Assembly (NCBI RefSeq): GCF_015679185.1
Contig: NZ_CP064939.1
Location: forward strand, 4,402,001-4,466,000
Reading direction: 5' to 3'
Length of the DNA: 64,000 nt
Source: Pedobacter endophyticus
Lineage (GTDB): Bacteria; Bacteroidota; Bacteroidia; Sphingobacteriales; Sphingobacteriaceae
Shown: in pieces, positions 26,270 to 34,485 of the stretch
Position numbering within the stretch: position 1 is the stretch's first letter
Layout of the letters: each line of letters begins with the position of its first letter
Translations under genes and position numbers: made by a program
The notes under the pieces: model-generated
Told to the model about the DNA's origin: nothing
What the model saw: only the letters and a program-made list of their open reading frames with translations
Databases searched by the model: none

Positions 26270-28486
26270 ATGAAGTTTAAGATATTTAAACAACTTGATA
26301 GTATGGATTGTGGCCCAACCTGTCTGCGCATGGTAGCTAGACACTATGGTAAAAATTTTAGCTTGCAGCGATTAAGGGAAATTTCGGGTATCAATAAAGA
26401 GGGCGTATCGTTATTGGGCATTAGCGAGGCTGCAGAAAAAATAGGTTTCAGAACCATTGGTAGCAAGGTAAACTTAACCCAGTTGGCCGAAATGGAACTT
26501 CCAATGATTTTACATTGGAACCAAAACCACTTCGTCGTACTCTATAAGGTAAAAGGTACGAGGAATAAGGTGGCGGGTAAAAATAAGTCGACATCATATT
26601 ACATTGCAGATCCTGCCAAGGGTTTAATAACATTTAACCACGATGAATTTGTGAAAGGTTGGTTAAGCGGATATCAAAACGGAGAAAGTAAGGGCATTGT
26701 GCTTACTCTCCTGCCTACACCAGACTTATATGGGCAAGACGGAGACAAGGGCGAAGGGTTAAACTGGGGCTATCTGTTGCGATATCTTTACCGTTATAAA
26801 AGCTTAGTAATTCAACTCTTTGCTGGGCTTGGTGTCGGTAGTTTGCTGCAACTTATCGTGCCATTTTTAACCCAATCTATAGTTGATATCGGAATCAATA
26901 CTCGAAATATAAATTTTGTCTATATTATTCTTATCGCTCAAACGATGCTATTTTTCGGAAGAATGAGCGTCGACTTTATTCGTTCCTGGATTCTGCTTCA
27001 CATTAGTACAAGGATAAACATTTCAATCCTAACCGACTTCTTGATCAAGTTGATGAAGCTCCCAATGAGCTTCTTCGACACGAAAATGACAGGCGATATT
27101 ATGCAGCGCATGAGTGATCAAGGAAGGATACAAAGCTTTTTGACGGGTTCTACGTTGAGTATTATCTTTTCAATGTTTAATCTAATCGTATTTGCAGGTG
27201 TATTGGCCTATTACAACCTAAATGTTTTCCTTATTTTTTTGATAAGCAGCGTGCTTTATTCACTTTGGGTTATTGCTTTCCTCAATAAGAGAAGAGAGCT
27301 GGATTTTAAGCGATTTGACCTTTCCTCCAAAAATCAAAGTTCAATTGTACAGCTAATTGGAGGAATGCAGGAAATTAAGCTAAATAATTGTGAGCAGCAA
27401 AAACGTTGGGAATGGGAGCGTTTACAGGCAGGCCTATTTAAATTTAGTGTTAAAAGCCTATCACTGGGGCAAATACAGCAAACTGGTGCATTTTTCATTA
27501 ATGAGGGAAAAAACATCCTCATTACCTTCATAGTAGCCAAATCGGTAATAGATGGAAATTTAACCTTAGGCGGAATGATGGCCATCCAGTATATTGTGGG
27601 TCAAGTAAACAGTCCGATTGAGCAATTGCTCGGGTTTATTCAATCATTGCAAGATGCCAAAATAAGTCTAGAGCGCCTTAATGAAATACATCAAATCGAA
27701 GATGAAGAACCTATCAATAGAACCTTTTTGATGGAGTTGCCCGCAAACAAGGATATTTCTCTCAATAATTTACGTTTTACTTATCCAGGATCAGGTAATG
27801 AGCCTGTGTTAAAGGGAATAGATCTTGTTATTCCTGAAGGAAAAACAACGGCCATTGTTGGCATGAGCGGTAGCGGTAAGACCACCCTTTTAAAATTGTT
27901 ACTTCGATTTTATATTCCACAAAAAGGAGATATAAAGGTTGGGGCGACCCATATAGACCAAATTGGTTACCGCTATTGGCGTGGGCAGTGTGGAATAGTA
28001 ATGCAGGATGGCTTTATTTTTTCAGATAGTATTGCCAAAAATATTGCCGTTGGGGATGAATATCCCGATACCGCCAGATTACAACATGCAATAAAAATCG
28101 CCAATATTAATGACCTGATAGACGATTTGCCGTTAGGGCTCCATACAAAAATCGGCGCCGAGGGAAATGGAATAAGTGCAGGACAAAAACAACGCATTCT
28201 TATCGCAAGGGCAGTTTACAAAAATCCAGAATATATCTTCTTTGATGAGGCAACTAACTCTCTTGATGCCAATAACGAAATGGTAATTATGGACAATCTT
28301 GAGAGCTTTTTTAAGGGTAAAACGGTGATAGTTGTAGCGCATCGCCTTAGCACCGTTAAAAATGCCCATAATATTGTAGTGCTCGATAAGGGAGTAATAA
28401 TTGAGCAGGGAACACATGCTGAGCTTACAAAAAGCAAAGGAGAATATTATAATCTCGTTAAAAACCAACTAGAGCTTGGAAGCTAA
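26270..28486 (+). CDS. Peptidase-containing ABC transporter (C39 domain, PCAT type)
   Basis: A 738-residue exporter that cleaves the leader after Gly-Gly and pumps the core peptide out. The C39 peptidase at residues 1-140 carries Cys14 in DSMDCGPTC, a His in LHWNQNHFVVLY and an Asp in YIADPAKG, so the catalytic triad is present. The membrane domain spans residues about 170-470. In the ATPase, Walker A is GMSGSGKTTLLK (about 530), the signature is ISAGQKQR (about 634, in place of LSGGQ), Walker B is YIFFDEATNSLD (about 654), and the H-loop His lies in VVAHRLST (about 688). It follows the VKOR fusion by 141 bases and precedes the HlyD gene by 142. A dead copy of the same domain lies at 15141-15329. 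Confidence 0.95.
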   Translation: MKFKIFKQLDSMDCGPTCLRMVARHYGKNFSLQRLREISGINKEGVSLLGISEAAEKIGFRTIGSKVNLTQLAEMELPMILHWNQNHFVVLYKVKGTRNKVAGKNKSTSYYIADPAKGLITFNHDEFVKGWLSGYQNGESKGIVLTLLPTPDLYGQDGDKGEGLNWGYLLRYLYRYKSLVIQLFAGLGVGSLLQLIVPFLTQSIVDIGINTRNINFVYIILIAQTMLFFGRMSVDFIRSWILLHISTRINISILTDFLIKLMKLPMSFFDTKMTGDIMQRMSDQGRIQSFLTGSTLSIIFSMFNLIVFAGVLAYYNLNVFLIFLISSVLYSLWVIAFLNKRRELDFKRFDLSSKNQSSIVQLIGGMQEIKLNNCEQQKRWEWERLQAGLFKFSVKSLSLGQIQQTGAFFINEGKNILITFIVAKSVIDGNLTLGGMMAIQYIVGQVNSPIEQLLGFIQSLQDAKISLERLNEIHQIEDEEPINRTFLMELPANKDISLNNLRFTYPGSGNEPVLKGIDLVIPEGKTTAIVGMSGSGKTTLLKLLLRFYIPQKGDIKVGATHIDQIGYRYWRGQCGIVMQDGFIFSDSIAKNIAVGDEYPDTARLQHAIKIANINDLIDDLPLGLHTKIGAEGNGISAGQKQRILIARAVYKNPEYIFFDEATNSLDANNEMVIMDNLESFFKGKTVIVVAHRLSTVKNAHNIVVLDKGVIIEQGTHAELTKSKGEYYNLVKNQLELGS

Positions 28487-28628
28487 TTGTCAAAATAAGG
28501 TTGAAAGTGAAGTGTTTAAAAGCTGAAAAACCAAAGCTAAATTAGATATCCGATTTAGGCTAAGATATTAAAGTTATAGCAAATCGGCCGGATTTGGGGA
28601 TTTAGTCAATGTTGTTAAAAATTAAAAT

Positions 28629-29912
28629 ATGCCTAAAGAACAAGAATATATATATCAAAACAGTGAAGAAGTGCATGAGATCATAACCGCAGTTCCGTCG
28701 TGGATTTTACGATGGGGCATTACGTTGATATTTCTGATATTGGCCAGCATCATCTTGCTTTCGGCACTCATAGAATACCCTGATGTGGTGAAGACCAGCC
28801 TTAAGATTAACAGCTTAAACTCTCCAAAAACAGTTCTTGCTAAGCAGAATGGCAAGTTAACTGCTGTTTTGATAGAAAATGGTCAAATGGTAAAGAAAAA
28901 CCAACCTCTAGCTTATTTTGAGACTACTGCCGATCCAGCGGATATTTTGCAAATAACCAAAACACTAAAGACCTTTCAAGAAAAAATTTTCAGCAACAGC
29001 AACAATATTTCCGAGCTGCCAACGGGGCTGAACTTGGGAGAAGTTCAAGGTGCCTATCAAAATTTTTATCAGCAATACCTGCAATACTTATCTACTCAAA
29101 ACAAAGGCTATTATTTAGAACGAGTGGCTTTTTTGGAGAAAGACCTAAAAGATATTATCTTATTAAAAAATCAGATTATCAAGCAACAAAAAACACAAGA
29201 ACTAGAATATGCAAATCAAGAAGCTGAGTATAAGGCTTATCAGAAACTATACAAGAACAAGGTAATATCAAGAAGTGAGTTTTTGCAACAGGAAAATAAG
29301 TATCTGGCTGCAAAATACCCACTGCAACAAACGGAGACTGCACTCTTAAACAACACCAGCAGTTACGCCTCAAAGGAAAAGGAGCTGCTCGATTTAAAGC
29401 ATACAATTGCCGAGGAACAATTAAAGTTTGTACAAGCCTTAAACCAATGTATAACGGAATGCGATAACTGGATATTACAATATGTTTTAATGTCTCCAGT
29501 AGATGGAAAACTGACTTTCGCGGGTATTGTTCAGGAGAACCAAAATGTTGCTTCCGGACAAGAGGTTTTTATAGTTAATCCCGGCAATGCCGATTTTTTT
29601 GGCGAGATTCAAATCCCACAATATAACATGGGCAAGATAAAATTAGGTGAACGTACCATGGTGAAACTAAAGAGCTACCCATTTGAGCAATATGGTATGA
29701 TCAGGGGAAAATTGTCCTACATCTCGGATGTGGCTTACCGCGATAGTGTATTTATAGCCAAGGTAAGTTTTGATGAGTTTGAGAATAAGGGTTCAAACAG
29801 AAAAATCGTATTAAAAAACGGGATGCAGGCAGATGCTGAAATAATAACTGAGGAAAGTTCGTTATTGCAAAGATTTTTTAGGAATATAAAGAAATTGATG
29901 CATAGTCAATAA
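28629..29912 (+). CDS. HlyD-type membrane fusion protein
   Basis: A 427-residue adaptor. A single membrane anchor lies near residues 26-50 (WILRWGITLIFLILASIILL). Half of a biotinyl-lipoyl domain follows (VLAKQNGKLTAVLIENGQMV), then a long coiled coil (about residues 110-290: LEKDLKDIILLKNQIIKQQK and following), the second lipoyl half (MSPVDGKLTFAGIVQENQNV) and beta-barrel elements. It connects the PCAT exporter to an outer-membrane channel. No TolC-type gene is in the window, so the channel must be encoded elsewhere. Last gene of the export operon. Confidence 0.93.
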   Translation: MPKEQEYIYQNSEEVHEIITAVPSWILRWGITLIFLILASIILLSALIEYPDVVKTSLKINSLNSPKTVLAKQNGKLTAVLIENGQMVKKNQPLAYFETTADPADILQITKTLKTFQEKIFSNSNNISELPTGLNLGEVQGAYQNFYQQYLQYLSTQNKGYYLERVAFLEKDLKDIILLKNQIIKQQKTQELEYANQEAEYKAYQKLYKNKVISRSEFLQQENKYLAAKYPLQQTETALLNNTSSYASKEKELLDLKHTIAEEQLKFVQALNQCITECDNWILQYVLMSPVDGKLTFAGIVQENQNVASGQEVFIVNPGNADFFGEIQIPQYNMGKIKLGERTMVKLKSYPFEQYGMIRGKLSYISDVAYRDSVFIAKVSFDEFENKGSNRKIVLKNGMQADAEIITEESSLLQRFFRNIKKLMHSQ

Positions 29913-30659
29913 TAATATTTTTTTCCTATCATTTTGTTCTGCTACTGCACTTCTGGGACTCGAAAATAGGATTATAAAATTCTTATAATAGTTATTATTA
30001 TCGGTAATTATGGAGTTATTCAAAAAATTAAGGTTGAAATATCTTCTGCCCTTCTTACCATTCTTGACTAGTTTTATATCAGAAATCGCGTGGTTCAAGC
30101 CTACATTTGGGTGACTTATGTATTAAAATATGCTCGTGAATTAGCTAATAGAAGTCGTTGAGAAAATTGGTTTTTATCGACAAACACTAAACTCGTACTC
30201 GAGAGGCGATCTTAAAAATCCCTAACAAGCATAGTTTGGTATCTAGCGAGACGATTTAAAAATCTTCCTCAGTGAAATTTGATTTAAATTCAGTTATCGA
30301 AAAAGCGGATGGAAATCAAAAAATCTGGTAGACCAAGGCCTAAACTTTAAGGGAGGTTTACCCGTTCATGCAAGACCACACCCTTCTCAAGCTGTTGAAA
30401 ATTATAAGTGGTTTGCAAGTTGAACCAACGTTCTCCTGGTAGCCGAAATGGGATTTGAATTAGTTGACTCCAAACATGATTTACCTTTGATGGTAAGTAA
30501 TCGTGGCCAAACTCCGCGAGTATCCTTGGATTGAGTGAGAAACCCAATTTTTAAGAAGTTTGACTCGTCAAGGGTTTTATAGTCGATATTTACATGGTAT
30601 GAACAATTAGACTGACATGCATCATACTCTTTATGCAGTAATACTTACAAAGCAAGCTG
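29913..30659. other. Spacer of about 750 bases downstream of the exporter
   Basis: No convincing gene. A minus-strand frame at 30347-30547 (MGFSLNPRILAEFGHDYLPS and on) has some protein character but matches nothing I know. Confidence 0.35.
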
Positions 30660-30908
30660 GTGCAATTTATTGGATTTTCAACTCAAACCGCAGAATATAT
30701 CAAAAACCAATTGAGCGGCCCAAGCAGTTTTGTTTTCTTTCATGAAGATCTCTCATCAAACTATGCAGGGATCAACTTTTGGAAAGAACTTCGTCAAGGA
30801 TTAAAAGAAGGGACGAGGCGCTTTAACTGCGCAGAATTGCTTTTTTTAGTGCTAATGGGGGCAGTGGCGCCTAATCAAGCACCTAATTATTATTATATCC
30901 CTCATTGA
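30660..30908 (+). pseudogene. Possible tail fragment of a secreted polymorphic toxin-type protein
   Basis: An 82-residue frame: MQFIGFSTQTAEYIKNQLSG, then FHEDLSSNYAGINFWKELRQ, FNCAELLFLVLMGAVAPNQA and PNYYYIPH. The run D-L-x-S-N-Y-A-G-x-x-F followed by A-P-N-Y-Y-Y-I-P resembles conserved parts of large Bacteroidota polymorphic proteins as I remember them. It has no signal, no real start context and no continuation, so I treat it as debris. Confidence 0.3.
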
Positions 30909-31372
30909 TGGCAATGTTACTGAAGAATCGTAGTTCCACCGGCTTAACAGGAGAAACATTGAACACCCTAAGCAAAGAAAATTTATGCAAAAAAAACGGT
31001 TGATGCACAAAAAAAATAAAAGGAGCGCATAGAGTACATAGTCCATCAGCTCGTTAAATGAAAAAAATCGATTTTTATAAGCGCTGTTTTTGTAGCAGCC
31101 GTAGAATTGGAAAAAAAGCAATTGTGGAAAATCAATCTATCTGCCTGGGTATCACCAAAATCTATAACGCTAGGATGATTAACGATCTAATTTAAACCTG
31201 TCGCTAGATAAGGGCAACTTGTTGAGGTTTATGCTGGCAGGTAGAAATAATGTAACTTTTATAGGATCCCAGAACTTTACATCCTTAAAGTAAAAAGGGC
31301 ACCCTTCTTTTGTAGGCAACCTCAATTTATTTATAAAGTTGGCATGAAATTAAAATGAAAGGGAGTTTTTGT
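30909..31372. other. AT-rich spacer, no gene seen
   Basis: Long A and T runs; no frame with coding character on either strand. Confidence 0.4.
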
Positions 31373-31894
31373 TTAGTTCAAAAACTTAACATTTTCTAAA
31401 AGGGAATTTATTTCCTTCAAAGTTTTTGTTTTTTCGTTAGTTGGAAATGTAATAAAGCCTCTGAAACTCATATTTTGTTTTTCGTTATAACAGACAAAAC
31501 GAAAAATGGATCCCGTACTTCCTTCTGCGTAATTAGTAGTTATAAAATTGTCATTAATTTTCCTGCTATCACTTTTTATAATCCTTTTGGGATTGGTAAC
31601 TGTGAGTGTGGTAAATCTATTCATGGTGGGTTTATCAGATACTTTTCCGGGAGGAAAAAACAGATATTTTGCATTTCCTACTTTGTATCGATACCTATTT
31701 AATAGTGATTTATCTGCAGGCGCTTTTGATTGGTCAATTTTCGCCAAGCTATTAGCTATTGCAGTATCAATATATTTTACTGCGTTTGAAGGTAATTCCA
31801 AAAGAACATTCGAGCCTAATTTGATTTGTTCTTGTGCTGTTGCCATCAGGCTCATAAAAATGAGGATAGCGATGGTTAGAAGTTTGTTAATCAT
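31373..31894 (-). CDS. Small exported protein, function unknown
   Basis: A 173-residue protein with a cleavable signal peptide (MINKLLTIAILIFMSLMATA, cleavage near AQE). The mature part is basic and contains KYIDTAIANSLAKIDQSKAP, LFFPPGKVSDKPTM and MSFRGFITFPTNEKTKTLKE. No known domain; likely periplasmic. Monocistronic, followed upstream on the same strand by a remnant frame. Confidence 0.6.
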   Translation of the reverse strand: MINKLLTIAILIFMSLMATAQEQIKLGSNVLLELPSNAVKYIDTAIANSLAKIDQSKAPADKSLLNRYRYKVGNAKYLFFPPGKVSDKPTMNRFTTLTVTNPKRIIKSDSRKINDNFITTNYAEGSTGSIFRFVCYNEKQNMSFRGFITFPTNEKTKTLKEINSLLENVKFLN

Positions 31895-31904
31895 ATGCGA
31901 TATT

Positions 31905-32066
31905 TTAATTACAATTAATAGTTGTCACTGAAGCCGTGGCTTCGACCACATCCAGCAACGGTTTAATTGGAACATAATTACTAGTTCCAGCTGGTGCTTT
32001 CAAAAGCTGAGTCCCTCCGTTGAATTTTGAATAGAGGCGGACGCACTCTGTTCTTGCTAATAGGAG
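31905..32066 (-). pseudogene. C-terminal remnant of an unknown protein
   Basis: A frame open from a stop at 32067-32069, without ATG, reads LARTECVRLYSKFNGGTQLL, then KAPAGTSNYVPIKPLLDVVE and TTINCN. It looks like the last 50 residues of a gene whose start is gone. Confidence 0.3.
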
Positions 32067-32076
32067 TTAGGGTTTA

Positions 32077-32325
32077 TTAACAGATATGCTCCTTTAATTC
32101 ACTCATACTGTCATCAAACCCAAGTTTGTTACTTAGACAGATAGTATGCAAGTTTCCCTCGACTGGCAGATCGTCAATTTTTAGGGTTTTTAGAAAAGTC
32201 AATGGCGAATTTTCCTTCACTACATCAGGCGCCGGAAAGGAGTATGAAATAAACGGGGAATGAACGAAGCCCATTTCCCCGCTATCTAAATTAACGCTCT
32301 CGAGGACTAAAGTAGCACTACCCAA
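32077..32325 (-). CDS. Hypothetical protein, 82 residues, non-ATG start
   Basis: The frame starts at TTG: MGSATLVLESVNLDSGEMGF, then ISYSFPAPDVVKENSPLTFL and HTICLSNKLGFDDSMSELKE. Composition is protein-like. The open frame continues about 12 codons upstream (INIAKNFDKR) after a TAA, still without ATG. No family recognised; possibly a truncated gene. Confidence 0.35.
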   Translation of the reverse strand: MGSATLVLESVNLDSGEMGFVHSPFISYSFPAPDVVKENSPLTFLKTLKIDDLPVEGNLHTICLSNKLGFDDSMSELKEHIC

Positions 32326-32382
32326 TCTTTTATCAAAGTTTTTTGCGATATTTATTTATACTTTAAAATTTATATTTTCTGA

Positions 32383-32640
32383 TTACCAATAACTTGTGGA
32401 CCAGTCATATTCACTTCCGAGTCTAACCGAGGCTTTCCCCCGTGTAATTATAATGGTATAAACGAGGTAGGTGCTATTGCTCTGTTTCAATAGTTGCAAG
32501 TGATCATAACTGACCAAGTCGTTAACGTCAAGTTTTATGTCAGCGGATTCCATCTTGAATCTTATCTTTTGTCCGTTAGCGTCTTTAATAAAGCCCCAAC
32601 CAACTTTCTTACTGAATGAAATGATTATTCCATGCCTCAT
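32383..32640 (-). CDS. Cold-shock-like domain protein
   Basis: An 85-residue protein. The first half follows the cold-shock fold: MRHGIIISFSKKVGWGFIKD, then ANGQKIRFKMESADIKLDV. The RNP1-like core is KxGWGFI, where canonical proteins have KGFGFI. The RNP2 motif (VFVHxS) is replaced by IRFKMES, so nucleic-acid binding may be weak or altered. The C-terminal tail (TRGKASVRLGSEYDWSTSYW) is unlike the family. It is one of two such proteins flanking an ECF sigma factor gene; the other is at 33479. Confidence 0.55.
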   Translation of the reverse strand: MRHGIIISFSKKVGWGFIKDANGQKIRFKMESADIKLDVNDLVSYDHLQLLKQSNSTYLVYTIIITRGKASVRLGSEYDWSTSYW

Positions 32641-32917
32641 ATGAACTTAGCCAAATACGAAAGGGTGAGGTGTTCACTGTTTAGTACGAAGGGCTTAATA
32701 ATTGGATATCACCAATATCTGCGCAATTGCAATTTAATAAAATTATTGCTTTAGACAACGCCTCAAAGAGATTATAATTGGTCATTTAGCTTCAGTAAAG
32801 ATCCTGATAATAAGTATGAAGAGAATATTAACGGGATCGATACGAAGATGTTACATTTCTGTCTGCGTTGATGGCTTCAAAGTTGCTACGACATTGATAA
32901 CCTTAAACTAAATCAAA

Positions 32918-33433
32918 ATGACATCAAGCCAATTTACCACACTCATTCACGAGCAAACTTTAGAATTAGAAGCATATGCAATCAAATTCACCAATGATCT
33001 CGATGATGCAAAGGATTTATTGCAAGATACCATTTTGAAGGCAATAAGATTTTACGGCAAATTCGAGGAGGGAACAAACCTTAAGGGTTGGCTGTATATT
33101 ATCATGAAGAATACGTTTATTAACAATTACCGCAAGAACATCAAGACTCAATTAATAGTAACCCAAGAAGATGAGATCTCATATGCAAATCTTATGAGGA
33201 GTGCTACAAAAAACGGTTCAGAAACAACCTTTGTATTGGGTGATATAAAGGGCGCACTAGCTAAACTTCCGGTTCATCTCTCAATACCATTTGTTAGATA
33301 TGTCGAAGGATATAAGTATCACGAGATAGCTGAAGAACTCAATATTCCTCTCGGCACTGTTAAAACAAGAATCCATGAGGCTCGCAAGCAGTTGGCTAGA
33401 ATGTTAAAGATGTACAAACAGAGAATGAATTAA
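32918..33433 (+). CDS. ECF-type RNA polymerase sigma factor
   Basis: A 171-residue extracytoplasmic-function sigma factor. Region 2 covers residues about 15-85 (YAIKFTNDLDDAKDLLQDTI, then LKGWLYIIMKNTFINNYRKN). Region 4 covers residues about 110-165 (IPFVRYVEGYKYHEIAEELN, then IPLGTVKTRIHEARKQL). No anti-sigma gene follows directly: the next gene is a convergent cold-shock-like gene and the sigma factor stands alone, so its control is unclear. A hairpin terminator follows at 33446. Confidence 0.9.
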   Translation: MTSSQFTTLIHEQTLELEAYAIKFTNDLDDAKDLLQDTILKAIRFYGKFEEGTNLKGWLYIIMKNTFINNYRKNIKTQLIVTQEDEISYANLMRSATKNGSETTFVLGDIKGALAKLPVHLSIPFVRYVEGYKYHEIAEELNIPLGTVKTRIHEARKQLARMLKMYKQRMN

Positions 33434-33445
33434 AATTGTATAAAG

Positions 33446-33465
33446 AGCCACACGAAGTGGCTTTT
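33446..33465 (+). terminator. Hairpin terminator after the ECF sigma gene
   Basis: AGCCAC-ACGAA-GTGGCT followed by TTTTG, 12 bases after the sigma stop and 13 bases before the convergent cold-shock gene's stop. It may serve both genes. Confidence 0.65.
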
Positions 33466-33478
33466 GTTTGTAGCACAG

Positions 33479-33718
33479 TTAAATTTGCTTAATGTTCGTT
33501 GCCATCAGACCATGTTCGCCAAGAACTATTTCAAATGCGACTTGATCACCAGCGCATAAACTATCATTTGTATTCTCCAAGCAGAATGCAATATCCTGCT
33601 CATTCTCATCTTCTATAAATCCTATACCTTTAGAAGTATCAACCATTTTTATCTTTCCTAATCTCATTTGTTTGGCATAAAAAGCCATAAACGTACCAAG
33701 TTCAAAGATAGTTTTCAT
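33479..33718 (-). CDS. Cold-shock domain protein
   Basis: A 79-residue protein whose cold-shock part reads MRLGKIKMVDTSKGIGFIED, then ENEQDIAFCLENTNDSLCAG and DQVAFEIVLGEHG. KGIGFI is the RNP1-type motif and DIAFCLEN replaces the RNP2 FVHxS. Similarity to the family starts at Met18 (position 33667), so the 17 upstream residues (MKTIFELGTFMAFYAKQ) may be untranslated. A 30-base perfect palindrome lies just upstream (33723-33752), in or next to the transcript leader. Confidence 0.65.
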   Translation of the reverse strand: MKTIFELGTFMAFYAKQMRLGKIKMVDTSKGIGFIEDENEQDIAFCLENTNDSLCAGDQVAFEIVLGEHGLMATNIKQI

Positions 33719-33722
33719 AATG

Positions 33723-33752
33723 CTGCTTTCTTATCATATGATAAGAAAGCAG
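33723..33752. promoter_or_regulatory. 30-base perfect palindrome upstream of cold-shock gene
   Basis: The half-site CTGCTTTCTTATCAT is followed exactly by its reverse complement; all 15 pairs match. As RNA it would fold into a long hairpin directly before the cold-shock gene's start; as DNA it could be a dimeric regulator site. Both fit a temperature- or stress-controlled gene. Confidence 0.6.
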
Positions 33753-34485
33753 GGTACAACGAATCGCTCCCTTGCGGCTTTGGGTAGCAAAATGAGCGAG
33801 GTAATTAGGGTGCCTTCGTTTATAGCTTTGAACAACATCAGCCTTCAGGAAGAACGCTATCCCCCAGGCATGGCAGATCTACAGGGCAGGCGAAAAGGAG
33901 CACTATTAAGCAAGTATGGAAAGAAACGTATACAACAAACCAAACAGATTGTTGCGACATATAATTTGCTCTAACCATTGTAACCATTCTTCTGGGTTTG
34001 TTGCATAAAACTTATGTTGCCGTTCTTGTTACTTTACCACTGTAGCCTTTAACTCAACAGTCACAGTTGCAAAAAGTCCTTTAACTTCAAGCGATGTAGT
34101 GGACTGTTTGATACCGTGTTCGTTGATCGGAACTAGACAACTGAACAATGCATACTCCTTTTATCCACTGCCGCCTTCCTTTTAAGTGCACTCCTTTGGA
34201 TCGTTTTTTATTTTTTTATAGGCCACTGTAAAGTAAACTACTTGTTAAAGGCATTACCACATAGACTCTGCTCATGTTAACGCAGTTTCGCTCTTTGGTT
34301 TCCGGATGTAGAAAATCTTAGGTTAACCAAACCTCTTTTGATTAATGGACAACAGGTATAAGAGGGTTAACACTTTTTAAATCCCACTCTACTACGTTAC
34401 CCCAATGATAACAGCCGGACCGTTTTAAGGATTCGGCTGTTATGGTATTGAATGCGCTTATACTTAGGTATCTATCTTGTTGAAA
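33753..34485. other. Spacer with weak remnants
   Basis: A plus-strand frame (33720-33974, RKQGTTNRSLAALGSKMSEV and on) overlaps the palindrome and lacks a clear family. A minus-strand frame ending near 34045 reads INEHGIKQSTTSLEVKGLFA, then TVTVELKATVVK. I see nothing I would call a gene. Confidence 0.35.

Noticed and set aside
18805..29912. Classic lanthipeptide cluster
   Set aside because: No LanB- or LanM-type dehydratase is present, the LanC-like protein lacks visible zinc motifs, and the VKOR fusion fits disulfides better.
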